Source: an uncultured Mitsuokella sp. (GTDB taxonomy: Bacteria; Bacillota; Negativicutes; Selenomonadales; Selenomonadaceae). Taken from it: a DNA stretch of 34,286 nucleotides. The position numbers and the translations under genes were made by a program. The stretch is from positions 1 through 34,286 of the forward strand of contig CAAGMF010000037.1 of assembly GCA_900770895.1 (NCBI GenBank). Direction: 5' to 3'. Shown here piece by piece: positions 1 through 7,768 of this stretch. The number at the start of each line of letters is the position of its first letter. Positions within the stretch are counted from its first letter, which is position 1. The notes beneath the pieces are model-generated. The model searched no databases and was not told where the DNA came from. It saw only the letters and a program-made list of their open reading frames with translations.

Positions 1-3
1 CAC

Positions 4-306
4 ATGATGCATGAACAGAGCGAATACGACGGCACGCAATGGGACCTGCAGGCCCGTCTGCTCGCCAATCGCCTAGCTGCCTACCACCGTCGTACCTATA
101 CCGGCTCCGACAGCCCGCTGCTGGAGGACCCCGTCACAGCTCTGGCCGAGGCCATATTCTCCCTGCACCTGCTGGCACAGGGAGAATCCCCCGCCGCAGC
201 CGGCGTCTCGCCACTGGCTCAGGAGCTCTACGAGCTCAGCCAGAGCAATCCCGCTATATTCCACCACCTGACACGCACCGCCGCCCAGCGCATAGCAGCG
301 GACTAA
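4..306 (+). CDS. Small hypothetical protein, possibly 5'-truncated by the window edge
   Basis: I do not recognise this 100-residue protein. It is rich in alanine and leucine, appears wholly helical, and has no signal peptide or membrane segment. Two adjacent ATG codons (positions 4 and 7) are available, but no ribosome binding site can be judged because the window starts three bases upstream, and the frame is open to the left edge. The true start may lie outside. Codon use (CTG, GCC, CAG) matches the neighbouring real genes. It converges on the small leftward gene ending at 321, with only 14 bases between the stop codons. It is more likely a real gene than a shadow because the overlapping frames have poorer composition, but its function is unknown. 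Confidence 0.55.
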   Translation: MMHEQSEYDGTQWDLQARLLANRLAAYHRRTYTGSDSPLLEDPVTALAEAIFSLHLLAQGESPAAAGVSPLAQELYELSQSNPAIFHHLTRTAAQRIAAD

Positions 307-320
307 CAAAGCCCCCCTCT

Positions 321-533
321 CTACGCTTTCGCTGCCTGCCGCATGCTATATATGATGTAATCCAGGCAATCGAGTTTGGCCGTCTCCTCATGCACCCGCT
401 CCAGCAATTCCTTGCGGTAGCGCCCCAGCAGGCAAAGCCGTTCTTCTGGCTCCTGCAGGCTTACGACCTGCTCGATCAACTGTTCCGGGCATCCTGCATC
501 GTGCAGATTACGGCGTATATCATCCTGCACCAT
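321..533 (-). CDS. Conserved small protein of unknown function (70 aa, helical)
   Basis: This 70-residue soluble protein starts at an ATG (533) preceded by a strong GGAGGGAG ribosome binding site. It begins with a DDIRRNLHDAGC-like helix and ends with an ELLERVHEETAKLDCLDYII-like amphipathic helix, with one cysteine in each. The pattern resembles short uncharacterised proteins common in Clostridia and Negativicutes, often found beside transcription regulators; that resemblance is from memory and is not a function. It is divergent from the LysR gene at 652. The 118-bp gap holds an inverted repeat (564-587), so LysR may control it. No catalytic motif is visible. Confidence 0.7.
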   Translation of the reverse strand: MVQDDIRRNLHDAGCPEQLIEQVVSLQEPEERLCLLGRYRKELLERVHEETAKLDCLDYIIYSMRQAAKA

Positions 534-563
534 GACTCCCTCCTCTGCTGTTTTCTCGGCTAA

Positions 564-610
564 ATAATAGCAAAGCCCCTCTATTATGTAAAATACTTAT
601 ATGATATAAT
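564..610 (+). promoter_or_regulatory. lysR promoter with LysR-type operator dyad
   Basis: The sequence TGATATAAT (602-610) is a perfect extended -10 element 41 bases upstream of the LysR start. The -35 position (582-587, TATTAT) is weak. A perfect 7-bp inverted repeat, ATAATAG (564-570) and CTATTAT (581-587) with a 10-base spacer, covers the -35 region and lies between the divergent small gene and lysR. This is where an autoregulating LysR protein normally binds. Binding itself is inferred. Confidence 0.6.
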
Positions 611-651
611 TAGCTATACGAAAAATTCATTGCAGATGAAAGGGGACCCTC

Positions 652-1536
652 ATGGAACTACGAGCCCTGCATTATTTCCTGGCCATCGCCCGTGAAGAGA
701 ATATGACGGAAGCCGCCAACGTCCTGCATGTCACCCAGCCCACACTCTCGCGTCAGATGGCTGACCTCGAGGACGAGCTCGGCACGAAGCTGTTCGTGCG
801 CACGAACCGCAAGACCATGCTGACCGAGGACGGCATCCACATGCGCATGCGCGCCGAGGAAATACTCTCCCTCGTCGAGCAGACAGAGTCCGAGATCCGC
901 GACAATACCAGCGAGCTCACCGGCTGCCTGCACATCGGGGCCGCCGAGACGGATGCCATCAGCTATATCACCAGCACATTCGTCCAGTTGCAGAAACTGC
1001 ATCCGCAACTGACGTTCGAACTGTTCAGCGGCAACATCGATTCCGTCGAGGACCGCCTTTCCCATGGCCTGCTGGACTTCGCACTCATCATGGGCCCCAG
1101 GCACCTCGACAGCTACGACTACATCCAGCTGCCGCACAAGATCATCATGGGGCTCATGGTGAACCGCAACCACCCGCTCGCCCACAAAGACAGCATTACC
1201 CCCGATGATCTGCGCGACCTGCCACTGCTCATACCGTCACGCTCCGACAAAAACGGATATGATTTCCGCAGCTGGTCCGGCGGCACCCTGCTGCGCGAGC
1301 AGCTGCACATAGTCGGGAAATTCGACCTCATCAACAACGTCACGGGCCTGATACGCGCCGGCCACGCCTGCGCCCTGACCATCAACGGCCTCGTACCACT
1401 CGAGCTCCCGGATCTGGTATTCATCCCCTTCGATCCCGCCTATGAGATAACCTCCTATATCATATGGAAAAAATACCGGCTGCAGTCCAAAGCCGCCGAT
1501 TATTTCATCCGGGAACTGCGAAAATCGATATCGTGA
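652..1536 (+). CDS. LysR-family transcriptional regulator
   Basis: This 294-residue protein has the full LysR layout. An N-terminal winged helix-turn-helix covers about residues 1-60 (MELRALHYFLAIAREENMTE, then HVTQPTLSRQMADLEDELG), followed by a linker helix and a two-lobed periplasmic-binding-protein-like effector domain to the C-terminus. The ATG at 652 follows AAAGGGG with good spacing. It is transcribed away from the small gene ending upstream at 533 and converges on the ABC exporter, sharing a terminator (1543-1593). The effector cannot be told from sequence. Likely targets are its own promoter and the divergent small gene, judged only from the dyad between them. Family assignment is firm. 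Confidence 0.95.
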   Translation: MELRALHYFLAIAREENMTEAANVLHVTQPTLSRQMADLEDELGTKLFVRTNRKTMLTEDGIHMRMRAEEILSLVEQTESEIRDNTSELTGCLHIGAAETDAISYITSTFVQLQKLHPQLTFELFSGNIDSVEDRLSHGLLDFALIMGPRHLDSYDYIQLPHKIIMGLMVNRNHPLAHKDSITPDDLRDLPLLIPSRSDKNGYDFRSWSGGTLLREQLHIVGKFDLINNVTGLIRAGHACALTINGLVPLELPDLVFIPFDPAYEITSYIIWKKYRLQSKAADYFIRELRKSIS

Positions 1537-1542
1537 TACGCG

Positions 1543-1593
1543 AAAAGCCAGCGCCGCCGCATCCAAAACGTATGCGCAGCGCTGGCTCTTTTT
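1543..1593. terminator. Bidirectional intrinsic terminator between lysR and the ABC exporter
   Basis: A 9-bp perfect stem, AGCCAGCGC (1546-1554) pairing with GCGCTGGCT (1579-1587), is flanked by AAAA on the left and CTTTTT on the right. It can end transcription from both sides, which suits the converging genes. Confidence 0.85.
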
Positions 1594-1605
1594 CCTATAT
1601 TACCT

Positions 1606-3342
1606 TCAGACAGCCCGTATCGGTCGCAGCTGCCAATCGCCGTCCTCGATATGCAGCTCCGTATCATGCTGGGCGAAAAGCGTGCTGCGATGACCGACGC
1701 TCACGATACTGAGCGCTGGCAGCTCATGGCGCAGCAGCTCATACATCTCCTGCTCCCGCGGCTCATCCAGCGCCGATGTCGCCTCATCGAGGAACACCCA
1801 GTCTGGCTGCACCAGCAGCACTCGCGCAAAAGCCAGGCGCTGCTGCTCGCCCAGAGACAGGATCCGGCTCCAGTCATCAACATCATCGAGCCGATCCATC
1901 AGCGGAGCGAGGTCCACACGCTCCAGTATCTGCCGCAGCCGCTCGTCCTCGGCCGGTGTCCCAGCCGGTACCTCGAGCGGATAGTATATCGCTCCGCGCA
2001 GCGTGCCGAGCGGCAGGTACGGACGCTGCGGCAGGAACAATACGCGGCTCCCGGCCGTCAGCTGGATGCGTCCCTTGCCATAGGGCCATATGCCGGCCAG
2101 TGTCCGCAGCAGGGTACTCTTGCCGCACCCCGAAGCCCCGGTCACGAGCACGCGGCTCCCCTGCGGCAGCTCCATATTGCAGTCGCGCAGCAGCACACGG
2201 CCATCCGGCAGCGACACCTCGAGATCATCGAGCTCGAGGATACTGCCCACACCTCCGGCAGCAGTACGCTCCTCACGGACGCCATTCTCTATGCCGCTGA
2301 CCTCATCCATATGGTGCGTGAACGTCGACAGACGTCGTATGACCGCCGCCAGCTGGGCGATTGTCGAGTAGGAATCGACGAAGTACGACAGCGCATCCTG
2401 CACGCGTCCGAATGCCGACACCGTCTGCATGAGGCCGCCGAGCGCCATCGTCCCCGCGAAATACTGCGGTGCCGCCAGCACCAGCGGCACGATGATGGCC
2501 AGCTGGCCATAGCCATTGACGTAGAAATTCAGCAATTTCGTGCGCTTCATGAGCTGCCAGTAGTTCCCGACCACGCGGCCGAAGCGCTCCCGGAATCCCT
2601 CGCCCTCCGGCACCTCGCCATGATAGAAAGCGATGCTCTCGCTGTTCTCGCGCATGCGCATCATGCTGAAACGGAAATCAGCCTCGTAGCGCTGCTGGTC
2701 GAAATTCAGCCCGATGAGCTTGCGGCCCACGAGATGAGCTCCGCCCGTACCGACGATGGAATAGATGAGCGAGAACCAGAACATATAGCCATATATGACG
2801 AACTCATGGCTGCCGATCGGCACCGTGAACGCCCCGGAGAGATTCCAGAGCACGACGCCGAACGCACCGAGACTCGTCAGCTGCTTTACGAACCCCACGA
2901 GGAGCTCCAGCGACAGCTGCACGAACTGATTGATATCCTCCGAGATACGCTGGTCCGGGTTATCCGTGTCACTGCGCAGCACCTGCAGTCGGTAATACGT
3001 CTCACGATCGAGCCAGCTGCCTATATACTTGTCCGTCATCCAGGTACGCCACTTGATCTGCAGCATCTGCCGCAGGTATATCGCGTAGACGGCGATGAAA
3101 ATATAGAGGAACGCCAGCCCCGTGAACTTGCCCACGAGCGGCCAGAACTGATCCATCTGATACTGCTGCAACGCATTGTAGAAATCGTTATACCAGCTGT
3201 TGATAAGCACCAGCAGATAGACCGACGCCAGCGTCAGGGCGATGACGATGCCCAGCAGGCCCCAGGCCCGCCATTTCTGCTCGCTCACCCAATAGCCGCG
3301 GAACATCTGCCAAAAGCCATGCAAAAGTTGCTTCTTACTCAA
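1606..3342 (-). CDS. SbmA/BacA/YddA-type ABC transporter, fused permease and ATPase
   Basis: This 578-residue protein has a hydrophobic N-terminal half (about residues 25-320, several membrane segments) of the SbmA/BacA type, marked by NPDQRISEDIN near residue 128. A C-terminal ATPase follows: Walker A GASGCGKST near residue 401, ABC signature LSLGEQQR near 493 and Walker B WVFLDEATSALDE near 513. Relatives include E. coli YddA and the vitamin B12/peptide transporters of this family. Substrates vary, so the cargo here is unknown. The start is a TTG at 3342 with GTGAGGC upstream. A promoter (TTGCAG-17-TATACT) lies at 3400-3428 and a GC-rich hairpin sits in the leader. It is a single-gene unit ending at a shared terminator. 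Confidence 0.93.
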   Translation of the reverse strand: MSKKQLLHGFWQMFRGYWVSEQKWRAWGLLGIVIALTLASVYLLVLINSWYNDFYNALQQYQMDQFWPLVGKFTGLAFLYIFIAVYAIYLRQMLQIKWRTWMTDKYIGSWLDRETYYRLQVLRSDTDNPDQRISEDINQFVQLSLELLVGFVKQLTSLGAFGVVLWNLSGAFTVPIGSHEFVIYGYMFWFSLIYSIVGTGGAHLVGRKLIGLNFDQQRYEADFRFSMMRMRENSESIAFYHGEVPEGEGFRERFGRVVGNYWQLMKRTKLLNFYVNGYGQLAIIVPLVLAAPQYFAGTMALGGLMQTVSAFGRVQDALSYFVDSYSTIAQLAAVIRRLSTFTHHMDEVSGIENGVREERTAAGGVGSILELDDLEVSLPDGRVLLRDCNMELPQGSRVLVTGASGCGKSTLLRTLAGIWPYGKGRIQLTAGSRVLFLPQRPYLPLGTLRGAIYYPLEVPAGTPAEDERLRQILERVDLAPLMDRLDDVDDWSRILSLGEQQRLAFARVLLVQPDWVFLDEATSALDEPREQEMYELLRHELPALSIVSVGHRSTLFAQHDTELHIEDGDWQLRPIRAV

Positions 3343-3368
3343 TATGCCTCACGCCTCTTTCTGATCTG

Positions 3369-3428
3369 CCGTGGCCGGCCGCCACGGTCGGATACCATCA
3401 GTATAGCTTTTTACCACCCCGACTGCAA
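3369..3428 (-). promoter_or_regulatory. Promoter and leader hairpin of the ABC exporter gene
   Basis: On the minus strand, TTGCAG (3428-3423), a 17-base spacer and TATACT (3405-3400) form a near-consensus sigma-A promoter. Transcription should start near 3393. The leader then contains a perfect 7-bp hairpin, CCGTGGC / GCCACGG with a 5-base loop (3387-3369), about 27 bases before the TTG start. There is no T-run after it, so it is not a plain terminator. Confidence 0.7.
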
Positions 3429-3542
3429 GTCATAACCGCTCTCGGCCACAAATATCCTGCGGCTTACCCGCCAGATGTGGTAGAATATAGGATGGTGGCT
3501 GATTGCCGCCTATCAATAGAGACTGCATAAAAGGAGATCTAT

Positions 3543-4196
3543 ATGGTCATATTCATACTCAGCCTGATCGCGGCGGTGGTGCTCGGGCTGCTCTATCGCT
3601 ACATCCCGAGCCGCAAGGTATTCGCGGCCTTCTGCCCCGTGCTCATCGTGGCCGCCGGTGTCGTCTACTTCGCCTGCCCCCGTCAGGCCCCGGCCGAGCC
3701 GGCCCTGTCCGTAGCTGACCGCCAGTCGCTCCTCGAGCAGCAGGAGCTTTTCGCCAGCTGGTACAAAGGCTATCAAAAAGACCTGACCGACCTCGACCGG
3801 CAGTGGCAATGGTACCACCAGATACTCGAAGCCTTCAAAGAAGACAGCATATCCATAGAAGTAACCTATGTCCGCCTGCAGCAGCTCGAGAAAGACAGCC
3901 TCGCCCTCGAGGAACGCATCGCCGGCAACGCGCCCCCGCTCGAACTCGACAGCGCCTGCTATGACCAGCTGGCCTCCCTGCTGGCCAAGACCCGCACCTA
4001 CGCGGCGACCCAGCATCGCACCATAGCCCTGACCCGGGCCGCAGCCGACCCGCAGCACCAGTTTACTCAGGACCAGACCATCCAGAGCCACGAGCTCGAG
4101 GAGGTCATGCTGCGCGAGTCGCCGACAAAGCTCTTCATCGCCGACGAGATCATGGCCGTGCGCGACTACCTGACCATCCCGCGCGACTCCCAGTGA
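3543..4196 (+). CDS. Membrane-anchored coiled-coil protein of unknown function
   Basis: I do not recognise this 217-residue protein. The N-terminus carries two hydrophobic segments, about residues 2-18 and 27-45, split by RYIPSRK, so it should be held in the inner membrane with a long charged domain (residues 50-217) on one side. That domain is rich in Q, L, E and D with heptad-like spacing and probably forms helices or a coiled coil. The ATG follows AAAGGAGATCTAT, an excellent ribosome binding site, and an extended -10 (TGGTAGAAT, 3478-3486) lies upstream. A 255-codon frame on the opposite strand covers the same region but lacks these signals. It stands alone, followed by a 337-bp gap holding a large palindrome. 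Confidence 0.75.
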   Translation: MVIFILSLIAAVVLGLLYRYIPSRKVFAAFCPVLIVAAGVVYFACPRQAPAEPALSVADRQSLLEQQELFASWYKGYQKDLTDLDRQWQWYHQILEAFKEDSISIEVTYVRLQQLEKDSLALEERIAGNAPPLELDSACYDQLASLLAKTRTYAATQHRTIALTRAAADPQHQFTQDQTIQSHELEEVMLRESPTKLFIADEIMAVRDYLTIPRDSQ

Positions 4197-4533
4197 ACGC
4201 CCCATCACCGGGGGGCTGTAACGAAATACGATGTTATCACGCTTAAGCACGCAGTACCGCGGCAGGCATGGTTCCTTCATTCCGCTATTGTGGTTTGGCT
4301 AAAATAAAATTTTTCCCATTTAATAGGTCCCTTGAAAGTACTTAAACGCGCTGCGCTTGAACGAAAGTACTTTCCGCGGGAATGTTTGATAGGGAAAAAT
4401 TTGATTTCTTGACGCCAAAGCACGACGCTCCATTCCGGAACCATGCCTGCCGCTGCCTTATCATAGTAGATGTCTGCGTCTCAGGTATTGGCAGGTATTT
4501 GTTACAGCTTCTTATTTTTAGGAAGGTGTGTAC
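4197..4533. other. 337-bp intergenic gap dominated by a long palindrome
   Basis: The gap between the membrane protein and the acyltransferase holds a 195-bp imperfect palindrome (4259-4453, listed separately) and no convincing coding frame. I saw no clear sigma-A promoter for the downstream gene; GGAAGG at 4521-4526 is its ribosome binding site. Confidence 0.7.
4259..4453. repeat. 195-bp near-palindromic element with perfect 17-bp terminal inverted repeats
   Basis: The left end GCGGCAGGCATGGTTCC (4259-4275) is the exact reverse complement of the right end (4437-4453). Pairing continues inward in register: AAATTTTTCCC (4307-4317) with GGGAAAAATTT (4392-4402), GTGGTTTGGC with GCCAAAGCAC, and GAAAGTACTT (4334-4343) with AAGTACTTTC (4365-4374). 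All pairs centre near 4355, so most of the element can fold as a single long hairpin or cruciform. This is the layout of a miniature inverted-repeat transposable element or a large structured RNA. No clear target-site duplication is visible; TTATCA occurs on both flanks, but asymmetrically. No second copy was seen in this window. Confidence 0.85.
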
Positions 4534-5418
4534 ATGGTATCCTACGGCATACTGAAAATAATAAGTGCACTGGCCTGCCTGATGCCGCGCGGGATGGCGG
4601 AGGCTTGTGGGCGGGCACTCGGGGCGCTGGCCTGGCCGCTCGTGCCGGCGAAGCGCAAGAAGCTGTCACACGATCAGATCGTGCGGTGCCTCGGCGTCGA
4701 TGACGCGGAGGCGGAGCGCATCTCGCGCGCGGCAGCGGTGCGTTTCGGCCCGATGATCATGGAGGTACTGCGCTTCCCGGTTATCAAGAAGCACATCGAT
4801 GAATACATAACATTCGTGGGCCTCGATAAGCTGCGTCAGGGCCTGGCGGCCGGCAAGGGCTGCATCATCGCTGCCGCGCATTCCGGCAACTGGGAGCTCA
4901 CGGGCGGGGCATTCGCGCAGGCGGGCATACCGCTCGTCGGCGTAGCGCAGAAGCAGAAATCGCTTGGCGCCGACCGCTGGATCATCGAGCAGCGCGAGCT
5001 CATCGGTATGCATATCACGTACAAGACGGGCGTGCGCGAGATGTTCCGCATGCTGAAGGAAGGATGGGCCATCGGCCTCATCATGGATCAGGATTCGAGC
5101 ATCCGCGATGGCGTCGTCGTCGATTTCTTCGGCCAGCCCACACGGGCCGCTGTAGGCGCCGCCTCGATGGCGCGGTTCGATGGCGTGCCGATATTCACCG
5201 CGTTCATGCACCGCGATGAGCATGGCCATCATACGCTCGTCGTCGACGGCCCATACTATGTCGAGAAAACAAAGGATAAGAAGGCCGACATCAAGCGGAC
5301 GACGCAGCTGCTGACCACCGCGATCGAGAAACACATCCGCCGCTATCCGGAGGAGTGGTTCTGGCTCCACGACCGTTGGAAATCCATACGCGAGGAAGCT
5401 GCCCATCATCACGAATAA
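4534..5418 (+). CDS. Lipid A biosynthesis acyltransferase (LpxL/HtrB family)
   Basis: This inner-membrane enzyme of about 294 residues should transfer a secondary acyl chain onto the lipid A precursor, giving the outer membrane its mature lipopolysaccharide. It has an N-terminal hydrophobic anchor, the catalytic H-x4-E motif (H116 SGNW E121), a MDQD motif near residue 188, and the family's C-terminal WFWLHDRWK signature. I chose the ATG at 4534, seven bases after GGAAGG; the GTG at 4528 lies only one base from that site. Length suits the family. It shows that the organism is diderm. It stands alone between a palindromic element and a strong terminator. Confidence 0.93.
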   Translation: MVSYGILKIISALACLMPRGMAEACGRALGALAWPLVPAKRKKLSHDQIVRCLGVDDAEAERISRAAAVRFGPMIMEVLRFPVIKKHIDEYITFVGLDKLRQGLAAGKGCIIAAAHSGNWELTGGAFAQAGIPLVGVAQKQKSLGADRWIIEQRELIGMHITYKTGVREMFRMLKEGWAIGLIMDQDSSIRDGVVVDFFGQPTRAAVGAASMARFDGVPIFTAFMHRDEHGHHTLVVDGPYYVEKTKDKKADIKRTTQLLTTAIEKHIRRYPEEWFWLHDRWKSIREEAAHHHE

Positions 5419-5420
5419 GA

Positions 5421-5460
5421 AAAAACCGTATCGACAGTGAGGATTGTTGATACGGTTTTT
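5421..5460. terminator. Bidirectional terminator between lpxL-like gene and putP
   Basis: A perfect 12-bp inverted repeat, AAAAACCGTATC (5421-5432) and GATACGGTTTTT (5449-5460), gives a stem with an A-run on one side and a T-run on the other. It serves both converging genes. Confidence 0.92.
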
Positions 5461-5483
5461 CTTCATTCAGTATTATCTGACCA

Positions 5484-6962
5484 TCAGATCTGGCTGCGGC
5501 CGACAGCATCAAAGGTATCGTATATTTCCTTCGCAGGCTCGTGGTCGAGGCGGCTGACAATGTAGATAGCCAGCAGGCTGAACACGAAGCCCGGCACGAT
5601 CTCATAGAGGCCGAACAGGGCGAACTGCTTCCAGATGAGCACAGTCAGGCCGCCGACGATGATGCCGGCGACGACGCCGTTGCGCGTCGTGCGGCGCCAG
5701 AACAGGCTCATGATGATGGCCGGGCCGAAGGCAGCGCCGAAGCCGGCCCAGGCGTACGATACCATGTCAAGGATGAAGCTGTTCGGATTGAAGCCGAGCA
5801 GCACAGCCAGGCTGGCGATGACGAGGACGCTGGCGCGGCTGATCCAGATGAGCTCGACCTCGGTGGCATCCTTGCGGATGAGCGTGCGGTAGAAGTCCTG
5901 CGCAAAGGCCGAGGCTGCGACGAGGAGCTGCGACGAGGCCGTGCTCATGATGGCGGCCAGCACAGCCGACAGTATGAGGCCGGCCACGATGGGCGGGAAC
6001 AGATCATGCGTGAGTACGAGGAATACAGTCTCGCTGGCCGTGCCCTCGAGCGGCGTCGTGAGGAAGGCGCGCCCGACGAGGCCGATGCCGACCGAGGCTG
6101 AGAGCGACAGCACGAGCCATACCATCGCGATATGCGTCGCGCGGGGGATTTCCTTCGTCGTGCGGATAGCCATGAAGCGCACGAGGATGTGCGGCTGGCC
6201 GAAATAGCCGATGCCCCAGGCCAGCAGCGATACGAGCTCTATGATGCTCATGGTGGAGCCGTCCGGCTTTATGAGCGGTTCGAGCATCGTCGACTGGATG
6301 CCCTCGAGCGTGGTGACGACCTCGCCGAAGCCGCCCATCGTCATGGCAGCCGTGATCGGAACGACCAGTATGGCGAAGAACATCATGATGCCCTGGATGA
6401 AATCGGTGCGGGCGACGGCCAGGAAGCCGCCGGCGAGCGTATAGAATACGACGGAGCCGGCACCGATGAATATGGCGATCTCATACGGCAGCCCGAATAC
6501 GGTTTCGAACAGGCGGCCGGCCGAGACGAAGCCCGATGCCGTATAGATGACGAAGAATATGAGGATGAATATGGCGGGAACGATGCGCAGCAGGCCGCTC
6601 GTATCGGCAAAGCGGTTGTCGAGGAACTCCGGGAGCGTCAGCGAGTTGCCGGCGAGCTCGGTATAGCGGCGCAGGCGCTTGGCGATGAAATGCCAGTTGG
6701 CCCAGGTGCCGATGGCGATGCCTACCGCGATCCAGCCGGCGTTCAGACCGGCGAAATAAGCGTAGCCAGGCACACCCATGAGCATCCAGCCGCTCATATC
6801 CGAGGCCTCGGCGCTCAGCGATGTCACCCAGGCACCCAATCCACGGTTGCCGAGGAAATAATCGCTCATATTGCGCGTGCGGCGGTAATAGTAGACACCA
6901 ATGGCCATCATGACTCCGATGTAGAGCACGAATGTATCGATGATGGCGATATCATATGACAA
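5484..6962 (-). CDS. putP: Sodium/proline symporter PutP
   Basis: This inner-membrane carrier of the solute:sodium symporter family imports proline with Na+. Similarity to E. coli PutP is high along the whole length: the LSAEASDMSGWMLMGVPG segment near residue 52, GWGIGYFGQPHI-like and FMA motifs mid-protein, SAVLAAIMSTASSQLLV near 340, and YAWAGFGAAFGP near 410. About 12-13 membrane segments are expected. The first in-frame GTG (6971) overlaps its own AAGGAG site, so I prefer the TTG at 6962, eight bases after it (492 residues). A minus-strand promoter (TTGCCT-17-TATAAT, 7082-7054) lies about 90 bases upstream with a dyad next to its -10. It may supply proline as nutrient or osmolyte. Confidence 0.95.
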   Translation of the reverse strand: MSYDIAIIDTFVLYIGVMMAIGVYYYRRTRNMSDYFLGNRGLGAWVTSLSAEASDMSGWMLMGVPGYAYFAGLNAGWIAVGIAIGTWANWHFIAKRLRRYTELAGNSLTLPEFLDNRFADTSGLLRIVPAIFILIFFVIYTASGFVSAGRLFETVFGLPYEIAIFIGAGSVVFYTLAGGFLAVARTDFIQGIMMFFAILVVPITAAMTMGGFGEVVTTLEGIQSTMLEPLIKPDGSTMSIIELVSLLAWGIGYFGQPHILVRFMAIRTTKEIPRATHIAMVWLVLSLSASVGIGLVGRAFLTTPLEGTASETVFLVLTHDLFPPIVAGLILSAVLAAIMSTASSQLLVAASAFAQDFYRTLIRKDATEVELIWISRASVLVIASLAVLLGFNPNSFILDMVSYAWAGFGAAFGPAIIMSLFWRRTTRNGVVAGIIVGGLTVLIWKQFALFGLYEIVPGFVFSLLAIYIVSRLDHEPAKEIYDTFDAVGRSQI

Positions 6963-7030
6963 TAGAACCACTCCTTATCCAATGGTCTTGCTGTCTGCAG
7001 ATCGTTCCGGCAACCTGCATTCATGCATAA

Positions 7031-7082
7031 AATGATTATGAGGTATATCAATCATTATATATTAAAAGAAAGCGGCAGGCAA
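7031..7082 (-). promoter_or_regulatory. putP promoter with operator-like dyad
   Basis: On the minus strand, TTGCCT (7082-7077), 17 bases and TATAAT (7059-7054) form a sigma-A promoter. A perfect 7-bp inverted repeat, AATGATT (7031-7037) and AATCATT (7050-7056) with 12 bases between, overlaps the -10 and the expected start site. A repressor bound there would block transcription. The regulator is unknown. Confidence 0.65.
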
Positions 7083-7154
7083 ATTTATCTGGAGTTTTAT
7101 GTAGGAGTTTAGTCCTAATAATGCCTTTTGCAATATAAAATTATGCTTGTCTAC

Positions 7155-7183
7155 TTTCCAAGTGTATAAAAAAATGCTAGAAT
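7155..7183 (+). promoter_or_regulatory. Promoter of the flagellar operon
   Basis: TTTCCA (7155-7160), a 17-base spacer and TAGAAT (7178-7183) with an extended TGC (7175-7177) match a sigma-A promoter. No sigma-28 (TAAA...GCCGATAA) or sigma-54 (GG...GC) pattern was seen here, so the basal-body genes appear to use the housekeeping sigma factor. Confidence 0.6.
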
Positions 7184-7317
7184 TTGCAGGAGATATTGTT
7201 TCCGCGTAGAATGGGAATATATGGTAACTGGATATAGGGATATTTATGTCTGCAATCATATAAAGGATCAATGGGAAATACGATCGAAGGGATATGGACC
7301 GGGAAGGGAGATACCGT

Positions 7318-7737
7318 ATGCTGGAACAGATAATGAATGCTCCGACGATGGAGTACGCGTCGCGCAGCCTGCATGCTGCCACGATGCGTCAGGAGGTCAT
7401 CAGCAACAATATCGCGAATGTGAACACGCCGAACTTCAAGCGCAGCAGTGTGGAGTTCGAGGACCTGCTGGCAAAGGAACTGGGACTTGACGATGAGGGT
7501 GGCCGGCTGCAGATGGTGCGCACCCACGACAAGCATCTGCCGATGGCAGCCTTTGACAAGGTCCAGCCGAAGATAGAGGAAGACGATACGACGACCATGC
7601 GTGTGGACAACAACAATGTCGATGTGGATATCGAGATGGCGGATCTGGCGAAGAACCAGCTGTACTACAATACCATGGCCACCGAGCTGAACGGCTACAT
7701 ACAGCGCATGAAGAATACGATTTCAAGCGGCCAGTGA
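7318..7737 (+). CDS. flgB: Flagellar basal-body rod protein FlgB
   Basis: FlgB is a proximal rod subunit of the flagellar basal body, exported through the flagellar type III apparatus. The 139-residue protein has the rod-family N-terminal signature RQEVISNNIANVNTPNFKRS (about residues 22-41) and a C-terminal helix (DIEMADLAKNQLYYNTMATE) that assembles with the N-terminal helix. I start it at the ATG at 7318, seven bases after GGGAAGGGAG; the in-frame ATG at 7294 lies before that site. It is the first gene of the operon, 31 bases before flgC. Confidence 0.95.
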   Translation: MLEQIMNAPTMEYASRSLHAATMRQEVISNNIANVNTPNFKRSSVEFEDLLAKELGLDDEGGRLQMVRTHDKHLPMAAFDKVQPKIEEDDTTTMRVDNNNVDVDIEMADLAKNQLYYNTMATELNGYIQRMKNTISSGQ

Positions 7738-7768
7738 TAGAGATCCGATCAGATAAGGAGACAGACAA

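Larger units (their letters stand above)
6963..7317. other. 355-bp divergent intergenic region between putP and flgB
   Basis: This AT-rich region carries the leftward putP promoter (7082-7054), a dyad (7031-7056) and the rightward flgB promoter (7155-7183). The flgB leader is about 125 bases and contains only short frames without ribosome binding sites. No ncRNA gene was recognised. Confidence 0.7.

Noticed and set aside
1651..3435. 594-codon plus-strand frame over the ABC exporter
   Set aside because: The minus strand encodes a full exporter with Walker A, signature and Walker B motifs; the plus frame has shadow composition rich in H, R and Q.
3513..4280. 255-codon minus frame over the membrane-anchored protein
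   Set aside because: The plus frame has an AAAGGAGAT ribosome binding site and hydrophobic helices; the minus frame starts inside the palindrome and has no ribosome binding site.
4231..4464. TTATCA on both sides of the palindrome as a target-site duplication
   Set aside because: The two copies lie at unequal distances from the inverted-repeat ends, so they are likely chance matches.
7294..7317. Earlier ATG for flgB
   Set aside because: It precedes the GGGAAGGGAG ribosome binding site; 7318 is correctly spaced and gives the usual FlgB N-terminus.
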